From assembly GCA_037355855.1 (NCBI GenBank), contig CM074766.1:2790001-2854000 (forward strand): DNA of 64,000 nt. The letters run 5' to 3'. The DNA is from Pseudo-nitzschia pungens. Its lineage: Eukaryota > Bacillariophyta > Bacillariophyceae > Bacillariales > Bacillariaceae. Below are positions 42,449 to 54,100 of this stretch, piece by piece (the first letter of the stretch is position 1; each line of letters starts with the position of its first letter). The notes under the pieces are model-generated. The model did not search any database. It was given only the letters and a program-made list of their open reading frames with translations, and had not been told where the DNA came from. The translations under genes were made by a program, and so were the position numbers.

Positions 42449-43720
42449 TAGTAATTCTTATCAGCTGAGCCCCCTTGAGTTTAATGTCGTTTAGTCAGGA
42501 CTTTCTGCCATACCCCGGGTCTACTAGTAACCTTAGTGTTTACGATAGTAGTGATATGCAAATTCTGAGCTCGAAGGATTAGTCTATTGCTATTGCTTTC
42601 CAGCAGTCTCCATCGTATTCCAATCCCGAGTGGACTCGTGACTGTATTCCGGTGCACGGCACTTTCGGGCATTTTTACGTTCATCTTGTGGTACATTTCT
42701 CTACAGGACTCTACTGCACGACTCCCTCATTTACTAGTAGGTAGAAACTCTGTTACTAATTTCCTACTGCACACAAATTTCAACCCTTGTGCCCATAGTT
42801 GGTTTATCTGGTGTTATCAAGTCAAGATTGGTTGAGTAGGAGCCAAAATTTAATTTTGAACAATATCATAGTATACTAGAATTAGTGGTGGTACTGGAGG
42901 AGAGATTTCTCAACTAGTTGCCTAGGACCTGCTCTGTAGAGCCCTGTAGAAAAATCTACCACAAGATGAATGTCAGAATGCCCTAAAGTCCCATTTTAAC
43001 AACAGTAAAGTTGTGGAGGGCTCAGCTGATAAGAATTACATGGTAATTCTTAGTGGTGGTACTGGAGGAGAGATTTCTCAACTAGTTGCCTAGGACCTGC
43101 TCTGTAGAGCCCTGTAGAAAAATCTACCACAAGATGAATGTCAGAATGCCCTAAAGTCCCAATTTAACAACATTAAAGTTGTGGAGGGCTCAGCTGATAA
43201 GAATTACATGGTAATTCTTATCACTGACGCCTCCATGACTTCAATTTTGTTCAGTCAGGGACTACTAAGGGCATTCTGATCTTCGTCTGGTGGTAGATTT
43301 TTCTACACGGCTCTACAGAGCAGCTCCTAATGAAATAGGCAACTCCTCAAGAAATCTCTCCTCCAGTGCTACTAATTATGAAGTATATTGTACACAATAT
43401 TCTTGTTCAAAATTACATTTTGGCTCCTACTGCTCAACCAATCTGGACTTGAGATGACACCAGATAAATCAACTCTTAGCACAAGGGTTGGATGGATATG
43501 GGTGGCATGGTTACAGGTCTATTGCAACTGCTTCCAATTTGATCACTGTGGTCAGGAGGATTTGTAGGCTAACAAGTTGTACATGAATTTGTGTAGAAAA
43601 TTAGTACCAGAGTTTCTATCTGGGAAATGACGCAGTCATGTAACAGCATACTCTGGTTGAAAAATCTAGCACAAGACAACTGTCAGGATGCCCAAAAGTC
43701 CCCGACTGAACAACATACTA
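42449..43720. mobile_element. foldback / MITE-like non-autonomous element cluster
   Basis: Left end taattcttatcagctgagcc (42449-42468) is inverted at about 43019-43038 and again at about 43187-43206. Sequence at 42500-42895 is matched in inverted orientation by 43365-43720 (for example ttttggctcctact near 43425 versus agtaggagccaaaa near 42836). A 168 bp block (42884-43051) is directly repeated at 43052-43219, and part of it is inverted at 43264-43376. No transposase frame is present. Confidence 0.7.
42884..43219. repeat. 168 bp direct tandem duplication
   Basis: Two copies, 42884-43051 and 43052-43219, starting agtggtggtactggaggag and ending with attcttatcagctg-type sequence inverted. Only a few base differences are visible (cccattttaacaacag versus cccaatttaacaacat). 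Confidence 0.88.
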
Positions 43721-46700
43721 GTAGTAAATTACCAGTGCATGTGTGCATGTGTGGTGGTATCTTCTTCCCTAGGAACTGATGTTGTACCATACTGTATTAC
43801 TACAATTACTACAATTACTAGTACTCCTAATAGAAAGTTCTACTTTTTGCCTGTGCAAGAACTTGTTGTTCATCACTCTTGACAATGAACACCTACTGCT
43901 CCTCTTTTGAAATGGCACATGAGGCACCAGGAGCCAACTATGTTGATTATTCACCTCCTCCAAGATGCTAAGGTCCCTGTGGTGCTAAGGTCCCTGTGTA
44001 GAGAATTGTACCAGGGCTACAGGTCTTAGCCTACAGCAACTATCTAGAAGGTGCTAGGCTGTGTGCTAAGCAGCAGGCTTAGCAACAGCACTTAGCAACA
44101 GGCACAGCAACAGGCTTATTCCAAGTGCTATGGGGTGCTTCAGTGAAGTTACCCGGGGTCTCATGTAGGATTTGCACCAGTTGCAGAAACTGGGGTTAAG
44201 GTTGCTAATGCTACAAGATACTTGGTATGCTAGTAACGTATTATGCTACCATACTATGCTACCGTCGGGGTATGGTCATTGTGTACGACATGTACTACTA
44301 TAACCGGATACCCAGCCCCTGCAGTTGGAAGCAAGCAAGCATATGCTACGCTACAGCACTATGCTACAGCACTACGCTACTATGTACAGCGGTATGCTAC
44401 TACGTAAAGCGCTACTCTGTCGTACGCTACAGCGCTGTGATACAATATGATATGATACGATACTACACTATAGTACTGTCTACAACGTTTCAGTACTGTT
44501 AGTAAGATACAAGACACTGAGTCTCCTCTATTTACATTTGACAGAGCTCAGCTCAGCTGTTGAGCTCACTCTTTTCTTTATTCTCTAAAATAAACACACC
44601 ATCATGCCCTCCAAACACGACGACTGATCTTATGTACCTCTAAGGAAGTAGATACACTGTATCCAACTGTATGCAATAGACCATGAACAGCATGCTCTGT
44701 TAACTCACTGTTTGTCAGCAATCTGTCCACCACTGTTGTTGTTGCTGTTTACCGTTTCTCCACAATCACAGTTACAGTTTATCCCTACAAATTGCCGACG
44801 GGCAGATATCAAGAACGCACAACAGTAGAGTTTGTTGCATACATCCAAAAAATGTTTTGCAACCCTCGCGACCTAGTATTTTGTGCCCTCAACAAGAATT
44901 TTTCTCCCTTGTTGATGTTGGGTTTGTGTTTTTTTTTTACAAGTAATAAAAAATAAAGAACAAGCAAGAAGCAATGGTGGGTACTACTAGTAGCAGTAGT
45001 GCTCCTAGTAGCACTGTACAACAAAAGTTTTCTGTTGCTCTGTAACCACAACTGTTGCCAATTGTTGGAACAACATCATCATGGATGCATCATGGAACAA
45101 TGGTGATAGTACTGGTAACAAAAGAAGAAGAAGAAGAAGAAGTAGCAAACAAGAGGAAATAGGGCTGGTGCCAAAAACTGTATTTGTAGTAGTATTAGTA
45201 CTACTAGTACTAATATAATCATCATCCTCATCTTGCTCACAATAGTAGCAACATGCTGCTGGTGGTGGCGTTGGTGGTAAACACAGCGAGAGTTGTGAAG
45301 CTGGGTGAAGCAGGGAGCCCAGCAGGAGACAGGAGACAGCAGCACAACTCCTCATTTTGAATTTTGAGAAGAATGCTGCTGCTCCTCCTGGCAACAACAG
45401 ATTCGATGGCGTTTGACTCTGTACTGGTGCGAATCGCGTACCGACCGTACTGCTACGTTACTAGTACTAGGACCTGCGATAGGGAACGTGCGTATCTCTG
45501 TGACAAAGATGGGAGGTGAGCGGATTGGATGCCCCCGGAACCCTAACACAAAACACAGAAGAACGGCACGAATGATGTCTTTCATTATTTTTTACTGTAA
45601 TTAAGTAATACAAGTAATAGCAATAGCAAAACTTTAAAATTAGTAGTAAATAGTAATTTACTGGTAACTTACATTATCAATGTCAATGCTGTATGCACTG
45701 CCACAGAACGCAAATAATGTTACGGTCGAGCGTGTCCCCTCCCTGGACGTGACTCGCTTACATTAAGGTCTTACTGTAGTCTTAGGCACAGGACGCAACG
45801 GTGTCGTAAATCTGCCAGTTTCGTGTGATGTTCGCGTCGAACTCCGAGAACGCCTGACATAGACGTGCGAATGGTCGCCGGAAAGGTGAGAATGTTAAAT
45901 AACTGATCGTAAACGCGCTCAAAAGGAATTTTGATCAATCTACAAACACAAGTTTGAAACGTCTCATATCTATTTAAATTTTGATCGTTCCAAAGAGTTC
46001 GAAAGAAGGATTGCGTTTAGTTACTTAATTCTCGTCGTTCTTCACAAGATTCAATAATTTTGGAATGTCAGTATTGTAATTACCCGTACAAACAATAAGT
46101 ATTGATCCATCTCCTGCCATTCTTATCCTCATTCTTTGCGACGACCTCTTACAGTGTGGAAACAAATAATATAATGATCTTATCTCATCTTTCGAGACAA
46201 GAGTTTTCAGCTTTGTTATCAGGTTTTGAAACGATCGAAATAATTTGGTATAAAGCCTTGAGGATTCTTACAATTCCCATAATCTTTTAAGTGTTGAAAT
46301 ATGGGAATGTTGAATATGACGTACCGGTATAATTGGTGTCACCAGTGATCAGTCATAATTCAGTTGGCAGGTTCAACTTTCCAGGTTGAAGTTTCCAGTT
46401 TAAAGTTTCCAATACACGTGCAAATTTGTCATAATTAATAATCCTTACTTCTTCTTTGCATTCCAAAGAAAACGATCAATAGCCGCTGACAACGAAGGCC
46501 TTTTCCCAACTAAGAGAAAGCGCCTCGACAGAATCCATCACGGTAAAATGGTATCCTTACTTATGTCGCGGACAACCTTCAACGGTAAGAAGTAAGGTTA
46601 AGCCTTACCTCGTAGGAGTAACTTAAAATCATATACGGTAATTACGTACCAGTACGGTATCCGGTACAAACTTTTCCTCCTAATTTTAATTAAGGTTTAC

Positions 46701-46790
46701 TGCCACTCCCATGATTTCATCTTTTCTGCAATCTACGGTACAGTAATTGCCGAAAATTCATACGGTACGTACGGTACTCGTAACTTACCA
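43721..46790. other. intergenic, no firm gene
   Basis: Contains short word repeats (aaggtccctgtg near 43970-44000; gctaagcagcaggcttagcaac near 44055-44080; ctacagcactatgctacag near 44350-44420) and an AT-rich tail. A Cys/Leu-rich minus-strand frame near 45005-45397 has a signal-peptide-like stretch but no other support. cggtacgtacggtac-type words are common near 46560-46790. Confidence 0.4.
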
Positions 46791-46885
46791 TACTACAAAA
46801 TTCTTATCAGCTGTCCCCCCGTTCTACGTCCCCGACTACTAATTTCTACTGAAACCCGGGGACAGCTGATAGGAATTCTGTAGTA
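46791..46885. mobile_element. 95 bp MITE-like hairpin element
   Basis: Terminal inverted repeats of about 28 bp: left starts tactacaaaattcttatcag and right ends ctgataggaattctgtagta, with two mismatches. The shared core attcttatcagctg also ends the foldback element at 42.4-43.2 kb, so they may belong to one family. It lies about 250 bp upstream of the next gene. Confidence 0.7.
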
Positions 46886-47138
46886 ATCTGGTGTTTGCGC
46901 TCTCAGGAACAAGACTCTTGCAGCATCAGACCCCACTGCTGCAAACGCAACACGCAACCCCGAGGAAAGCCAATCCCAATCAAAACCAAACACCAGGCCC
47001 TATCGATCGGTCTGCAATCCGCACCATTTTCGTTCTATCCGCACGCCCGAGCCTGCTTTTCCGATTATTCCAGCGAAACCAAAACAATTCTGAAAACATC
47101 GCAGCTCTACAGATGAAAAGAAGCAGTCCAGTTCCAGT

Positions 47139-47164
47139 ATGGATTCGCAGCAGCAGGAACAACG

Positions 47165-47228
<64 letters not shown>

Positions 47229-50208
47229 TTACAACAACGTAAGGGTGAAAAGACCACCCGGGTTGCATCAGTTCCCCTTTCTTCCTCGCCAATACCGTCC
47301 TCCTTCTGCTCTTCGCTGGATTTCCACAGCGACAACGGCAACGGCGAGCGGATCCTCCTTTCCCAGGGAACGGAAGCCATCGTGGAAAATCCGGAACGGG
47401 TCGAACAATTGCTGGTCACGGAGTTGAACCAAATGTCCTTAGAGAACCGCGAGCGGATCCTGGAGGACATTCACGGGGCCAACGAATCGTCGTCGCATTC
47501 CAACTATTTTTACAACCAGTGGAACAATCACGGCAATGGGGATACCTGCACGAGCACAAACACAGACACAAACACAAACACAAACACAAACACAGACAAA
47601 TACGGGAACGGGAACAATGGTAGCCGTGATAGCAGCTACTCGGCCGACAACGATTTCCCATTCAATCACCAGTCGCAAACACCACCGCTAGCAGCCCCAC
47701 GAGACGAAAACGAAGAGCTCCGCGATGACCTCCTCGAACGAAAAACACGAGAGCGAGAACGCGAAGATCGGCTCCTGGAACAAATGCAGGCCGAACTCGA
47801 CAAGCTCGACCAAATCTACCGCAACCGCAAGGACTCCATCGAATCGTCGTCGTCGCCGCCGCCGTTGCCGTCGTCTGTGCCGGTGTCCGTCCTGTCCGCC
47901 CACGCCAGGGCCAGGGATCTCGAGAGCGAATGGATCCGAGACCGACAGTTTCTGTGGTCCTTTTTGCACCGAGAATACTACCGACCGAGGCTCGCCGCGA
48001 TCCGATTGGTCCGCTACCTGCAGCTCCTGGGGCAGGCCTTTGAGGGAAACGACGCCGTCCTGCAGCGGCCGGTGTGCCTGGAGGACCTGTCGCCGACCGC
48101 CCGATCGGTGATGCACATCGATGGACCCCTCCAGATCCTGCCGATTCGGGATTCCTCCGGCCGCCGGATCTTTGTCCTGCTGCGGGACCCTCCGGCGGAT
48201 TGCTCGCTGGTCGATCAGGTAAGCGAAGCGAAGCGAAGCGAAGCGAAGCGAAGCGAAGCGAAAAAAAAGAAAAGAACAGTAACGCAAAGCAAAGCAAAGC
48301 AACGGTGACAGAGAAAAAGGGAGCGTGGGATTCATACGCCGCGCGGAGATGAGACCGGTGCCGCCACCACGGGAAATGGAAGTCGTGAACTCTATCTGAT
48401 TCGGGGTCTGTGTTGCATTTGTTGTGCCGTGCCGTGCCGTGCCGTGCCACCATCCCAAAACTTTCGTTGCTCGCCTTCGTGACTTGTTCCTCTTACCCCT
48501 TGGTGTGTTTTCATTTTTCGTGCCTTGCAATGATAACCACCACTCTTACTCATACCACCACCACTACTATTATTATTATCATCATTTTTGTTATTGCTGG
48601 AACCACATCCACGTACAGCAACAAATCGGAGTCTACTTTGCCCAGACCCTCTCGGAAGACCGCGATGGTGCCGTTTGGGTGTATTTCTTCCACAACATAA
48701 GCCAGAAGCTCCTGGATCTGGATCGACTGCGCATGGCATACCACATGATGTCCGTCCTGCCCATGAAGTTTGACGCCGTCCACCTCTGCTTTCCGAACCT
48801 TCCCATCTACGACGTTTGCAAGTCGCTGATCTCACTCTACCTCGGAAGGGAAAACCGGATTCGGAGGCGGATCCACGTTGGGAGCTATGACGAGTGTAAG
48901 TACAGTCTCCGGGTCAATCACGGAATCGGTGTCGATCGGTTGCCCATCAACCTCGAATTGTGGAAGTGGAGCCACGATCTGGACATGAAGTACTTTCGCA
49001 AGTGGTTGGCCATGCGGGCCGCCAAGGAACAAGCGCTGCTCCGGGCCATTGTGGCTGTCGAATTTGCTGCAGAAAAAACAAAAGATTGCGATAGCAACAG
49101 TGATGGACGAAAGAACTGCAACGGCAGCAACGACATCGACATCAACAGCAACAGCAACAGCAACGATTCCACCGACCCAATGGGCATCCGGGATTCGACT
49201 GCGACTGCGACGACAACTCTAAACCCAACAGCGCAGCAACACAAACTCTCTGGTGTGCTCGACGCCCTCGCCTCCCTCCGATCGAAATTCGTCGAGTGCC
49301 CCTACCACGAAGATTGTTTGTTCGGAAAGGGAAGCTCGGTCAAGAACCATCCCGGGAACGTGGCCATGCGGACACTGGTCGCCAAACGATACCACGGTTT
49401 TCACGTAACCTCCAAGTGCAACATCGAAAAACAGCGATTGGCCTACGAGGTGGTCCAAACCATCAAGATTGGCGGTGGACGCTTTCTCAAGGAAGTCGGA
49501 CTCGAGGAATTATCCTTGGAAAACGACGGTTTCGTCGCAACGAAGCGTCCCCCCACGGTTGCCAGTATCGCAATGGTAGCCGTGCATGATGACGAGGAAA
49601 ACAACAACACCAAAAACAACAACAACGATCGTTTGTTGTTTGTCGAAGTCAGCGACACGGTCGCGATTCAAAAAGTCATGAGTTCCTTTCGAAATCTCAA
49701 AAAGAAGCGCAGAAAGGAAGCTAAGATACAAGAAGAGCAACAGAAGCAAAAGCGACCCAAAAAAGGGCAAAATCCATCCCAAGTGATACCAGCGATGCAA
49801 ACGCAACCTCAGACCACTGCCGCAACTACCGGAATAACCAAAGACAAGAACGAGTTCAATAGCAGATCGCGGTGTGGATCACAATCGTCCCGGGCGCGCC
49901 AAACAGATGCGACTTCGTCCCTCTCTTCGTCGCCCATGGGGCCATCGTCCTCCTCTTCTCCACCGCAGTCTATCACCCTAGGTACAACGAGAAAAACCAC
50001 GCAACAACGCCAAAACGAGAACAGCAGTACCAACGGGATCAACATTAAAATACATTCCAACACGTCAGGGAGCATATTAGACGTTGGTTTCTCAACGTAC
50101 CAAAACCTTTCCAGCAACGCTTACTCGACAGCATTTGTTGTAACAAAATCTCCACAACCGAATGAACATTCGTGTTTCGATAGCATATCGGGCGGATTCT
50201 GTTTGTAG
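47139..50208 (+). CDS. CRAL-TRIO-like protein with C-terminal DUF6824 domain, 889 aa
   Basis: Exon 1 is 47139-48218 (360 codons); exon 2 is 48619-50208 (529 codons plus TAG); the 400 bp intron is phase 0. The N-terminus is poly-Gln/Arg (3-34), then a segment typical of the diatom CRAL-TRIO-like family (LNQMSLENRERILEDIHG, about 96-113), an Asn/Thr-rich linker, a charged coiled coil (about 196-240), and a helical plus lipid-binding-like region spanning the splice (RLVRYLQLLG, QILPIRDSSGRRIFVLL in exon 1; YFFHNISQKL, RMAYHMMSVLP in exon 2). DUF6824 occupies about 583-660 with FGKGSSVKNHPGN and GGGRFLKEVGLEEL. The tail is Lys/Ser/Gln-rich. Sec14/CRAL-TRIO domains bind phosphoinositides or other lipids; DUF6824 has no established function. 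The combination suggests a lipid-sensing or regulatory protein, which is inference. Confidence 0.82.
48219..48618 (+). other. phase-0 intron with microsatellites in the CRAL-TRIO-like gene
   Basis: Donor cag|GTAAGC at 48219, acceptor TACAG| at 48618. It starts inside a gcgaa/agcga repeat (48220-48262) and also has a gtgcc repeat (48425-48449) and a long att/atc tract (48560-48600) before the acceptor. Removing it joins two long in-frame segments of the lipid-binding region. Confidence 0.8.
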
Positions 50209-52829
50209 CAACCCAGCAGCACCCATCCGATACGAAACAGAAACAGTCCGTCCGATGCGATGGCACGAACCCGGACCAACGATGCCGCTAACAAACACAC
50301 TCGAATAGCATCCCCGGTAACGAACAGCGTCAACGGTCGAAGGCTCGCTGTCATGCCAATGGCAGTTCCCATCGAAGAGCCACGAAAGAGCCTGGGTGTT
50401 CGAGATACATTATGACCCATCCAAAAACGGATTCATGTGGGATGCATCGGTCATTTTTTTTCGAACGAGACCAAGACGGCTTTTACGAATGCCGTAGCCA
50501 TTGCTGATAGAGCCGTGATTCATATCTTTCTTCATGGATAATTATTGCTTCGTAGTTTCTTCCATAGCTTCAACCTCCAATTATTCGGGCTTTTCTCTGA
50601 TTTTCAAAACGAGTGAGTCAATCGCCTGTCGGTTCGTTTCACCGCGCACGCTATTTTTCATACGAAGTATGATGTTGTCGTGTACAAAGTAAAACCACTT
50701 TCACTTTGTACGCGATTGCACACACGCTCGCTTGACCTGGCTCAACGTCAAAATAGTCGTTCGGTTTACAGAGGCATGCCAAGTCCTATGCCTTTCAAAC
50801 TACTTATGAAGTTTTCAACCGTAAGTTTTCACTTTTCCCAGCGACTGGATTCCACAATAAAGGGTCAGAGAATCTCCGAGTGAGTCAGAAAACCCCCAAG
50901 AAGTGATGTTGAACTATCATAATGTTACACTTCTTAAATTTTTTTTGGTATTTACTCCTTTGCTACGGACTAACTTGTAACTATTTTTTGCTGCTTTAGC
51001 TTGTACAGAACGTCGCTGCTGAAACTTATGAATCCCAAGTAGATAATTCATGAACCCTAGCTCTTCATTTTAAGTTAGAAAGCATTGAAGTTTGTACGGT
51101 ACTCATGGATGGTTTACTTTTTTTAATAAAGCATACCGGTACATATGTGTTGCTGGATTTTGAAAAGCATGGGGGCATCATTTGACGAGTTTGACGGGAA
51201 GTAAATTTTTGAAAAACTCAACAATACAGTAATCAGCACATGCACATTGAACAGAAGGAGGGAAAGAGGGATGCTGGTGGGATGTTCTAAAGGTTTATGA
51301 GATTTAAAAATGCACAGTACGGCATTCGTACTGATCATTTGTTGTACCGCAGAAGAGATGCCCATCTCTACGAATGACAACGTAGAATCTCTCATACTTT
51401 GACGGCACATAGGCACCTTCTCAACACTCTTCTGGGTCATGTTGAAACTGGGCTTTGTTGTCATTTGTATTACTTTAGACCACCTATTGTTTTGGTACAT
51501 GAAAGCTGGTCTATTTTCACTTTCCGAACCATTCTGCACCCACTTTTTCGCTGCTCACATGTCATCACTCTAACAGGTAGTCAAGAGATGTACAGGAGTA
51601 CCACGCAGTGAAGGAAATGGAATTTGGAATGTGCTAGATTACAAATGGTGACTGGTACAAAATGTAATGCATAGGAACATAATGTAGCCCAACAAGCTAC
51701 TATGGCAACATGATAAGCAATGACACAGGGAGCAATGGAAGACAGAGCAAAAAGAATACAGAGCTAACATAGTTGATTTGAAATTAGTAAGCATACAACC
51801 TACAAATGGGCGGGTCCACATTCCAGAAAAAAGCTCCAAACATTTGTTAATGTTGGCTCTGCACACTCTAATTATTCATTGTTTCGTAAAGCAACAGTAC
51901 TAGTACTAATGCACAATTATTTTTGCATGTATCCACTTCAATTTTTTTTTGCTGCAATAATAGCACCTGTGGATACAGTGCAGCGCAAAACTCCAGTGAG
52001 GAACTGCGGTGAGGAACTGCAGTGGGGAACTTGTCACTTTGCTATTAGCAGCACTGTCCTAGAGCACTGTAGGAATAATCTTTGGGAGTAGCACACTGTT
52101 AAAAAATACTTCAGTTGCAGCAATATCTTGGAAAAAAGTGGATACAATGCTAGAATAGTGGATTTGCTTGGCTTCATTTAGTTTGGGGGCACTGCAAATT
52201 TGCACCAAATAAAGACCAAAATCACAAAATGCTTCAGAGTTCCTCTCAGCTAACCTTGTTCTGCAACCCACGTCAACAATTTCTATAGACAAAGGAGCAC
52301 AAAATAGCAAACTGCATTGTATTCATATCAATAATAAGAGAAATAGGACGCATTGTCGTCATTCATTTAGATTGTAACATCAGAATGTTACGAATGCATC
52401 CAAAAGAATGACTCGTTTGTCTTGGGTGATATTGTTTGTCAACAAGTATCATAACTGAGCAACATAGATAAATAACAGTACACTAGCAGCAATAACAGCA
52501 GTGCATGGAGTGCAGATCAGTGTTCTTGGGCACAATGTTCTTATTTTGTGTCATAGAACTGATCACTGAATGCAGTTGGGAGCACTCTACCGGAAAATGC
52601 TCTATTGTGTTATCTGTTCAATTGTGTGCTTATTAGCACAATAGCATGCTTTTAGCACACATTGTAGCATACAGCATAATCAATTTAGTGCTGTATGCTG
52701 TATGGTGTGCTGTTCTGTATACTGCTACTATAGGCTAGGGTATGTGGCTTTAGTACAGATCCTACACTCAAAACCATCAATCACTACATCACCCTCTCCA
52801 GCATCTTCTATAGCACCAGTGCTGAATGC
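50209..52829. other. intergenic, no gene seen
   Basis: Short frames on both strands without recognisable motifs. A 9 bp stem, gtacaaagt / actttgtac (about 50682-50711), could form a hairpin. Words related to tgtagcatacagcat repeat near 52660-52730. Confidence 0.4.
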
Positions 52830-53170
52830 TACTAGTTCTGGTGATTCCTTTTGTGATTCTCATCACTGACTATGTGTATCCTGACCTTATTCTCGTGGTT
52901 TATTTTTCGACACGGCTTTGCTACTACAGAGCAGCACCTCCAGAGCAACTCATTTAGGAACCTCTGTACTAGTAGTACTCCTAATTCTACATGAAACTGT
53001 TCAAAATTACATTTTGGCTCCAACTGAACCAATTCAATCACCATGGTCAGAAGGGTTTGTAGCCTGTTTTTTACATGAATAGGTCTAAAAAATTGAGTAT
53101 GAGAGTTTTTATCCAGCAAATGAGCAAGTCGTGCAGCAGACTCCGGTAGAGAAATGCACCTATCGGGAGA
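52830..53170 (+). repeat. diverged copy of the 43.2-43.7 kb foldback arm
   Basis: Shares, in the same order, atcactgac, tttttc.acacggct, acagagcagc, gttcaaaattacattttggc and gtcag.aggg/atttgtag with 43215-43670. It is clearly homologous but well diverged, so it is a dispersed repeat family member. Confidence 0.65.
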
Positions 53171-54100
53171 CGTAGGTTGGGGGCGACAGATCTCATACAT
53201 CCTTACCGTACGGGAGTGTACAAAAATTGAGATTTTGGGATCCAGGAGAAACCGATGACAGTACTAAAAATAATTTTGCACGAAAATTCAGGTTGCGTTC
53301 AACAATCTGATAAGGTCTAACATAAGAAACCTTGAGGAGTTTTAAAGTTGTAGGTTGCACTATGGAGACGTTAGGTTGAGATTGTAGGCGGAAGTTGCGG
53401 CGGTAAACCTTACCTTACAGTATGTTAGAAACGAAATATTTTGGAGAACCTTTAGGTTCAAGGTCTAGGCTGAAAAATGATTTTAGGTTGGGGTAACAAA
53501 TGAGAGCGTTAAGGCTCTAGGTTGAGGTTATTCACCGAAATAATCCATTGCTGTATTTCGGAACAACAGCGACACCCCGGAACAACCGAAGGTGTATCGG
53601 CACCCCTGTTGCCGAGTGAAAGGATTGCCCATGAAGGCCTGACAGATACCGAACAAATCCTTCGTGGGATTTGTAATTCACCGATTTACGGCGTACAGAA
53701 ATCTCGCAAAACAGCATTCACAGACAGAGATATAAAATCACGTGCCCGAATTCCATCGCATTGCATACGTTTACGTCCGTTCCGCTGGAATACGTCGAAA
53801 CTTCAAGCAAGCACAAAGCACAAATAACACTCTACAGCCACCCCTTATTTCTGCCAGTATGCCATATCACGTGCTAGGCCTCCGTCCGATGATGTTCCAA
53901 TCGCAATCTGCGTGTGGAAGCGTTTGGTTGAAATGCGTCGTTTCGTCTTGTGACGTTTTGCGTCGTGATGCGAAGGGCTGGGACAGAAAACACGCCGTTA
54001 GGGGTATCAACGTTCCATAGACCCCACTAGACGTGTCATGTCTACAAGCACTATTCTGGACTCAAGCTGTGGTAAGTAAAACGATAGATATGGAAATCGA
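53171..54100. other. intergenic, 3' flank of the PS/PT-repeat gene
   Basis: Several taggttgag/aaggtctaggct words near 53290-53530. No convincing gene. The last ~100 bp follow the stop codon of the minus-strand giant gene. Confidence 0.4.

Noticed and set aside
45005..45397. Minus-strand 130-codon frame with a signal-peptide-like Leu-rich start
   Set aside because: Ends in low-complexity Leu and Asp/Thr runs derived from short DNA repeats; no domain, no splice partner, no homology I recognise. Left as non-coding.
47107..47292. Poly-Val and poly-Cys minus-strand frames near 47.1-47.5 kb
   Set aside because: They are reverse readings of the caa/cga repeats that encode the Gln/Arg-rich start of the CRAL-TRIO-like protein.
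51123..51539. Minus-strand 138-codon frame
   Set aside because: No recognisable motif and ordinary length for a chance frame in this AT-rich stretch.
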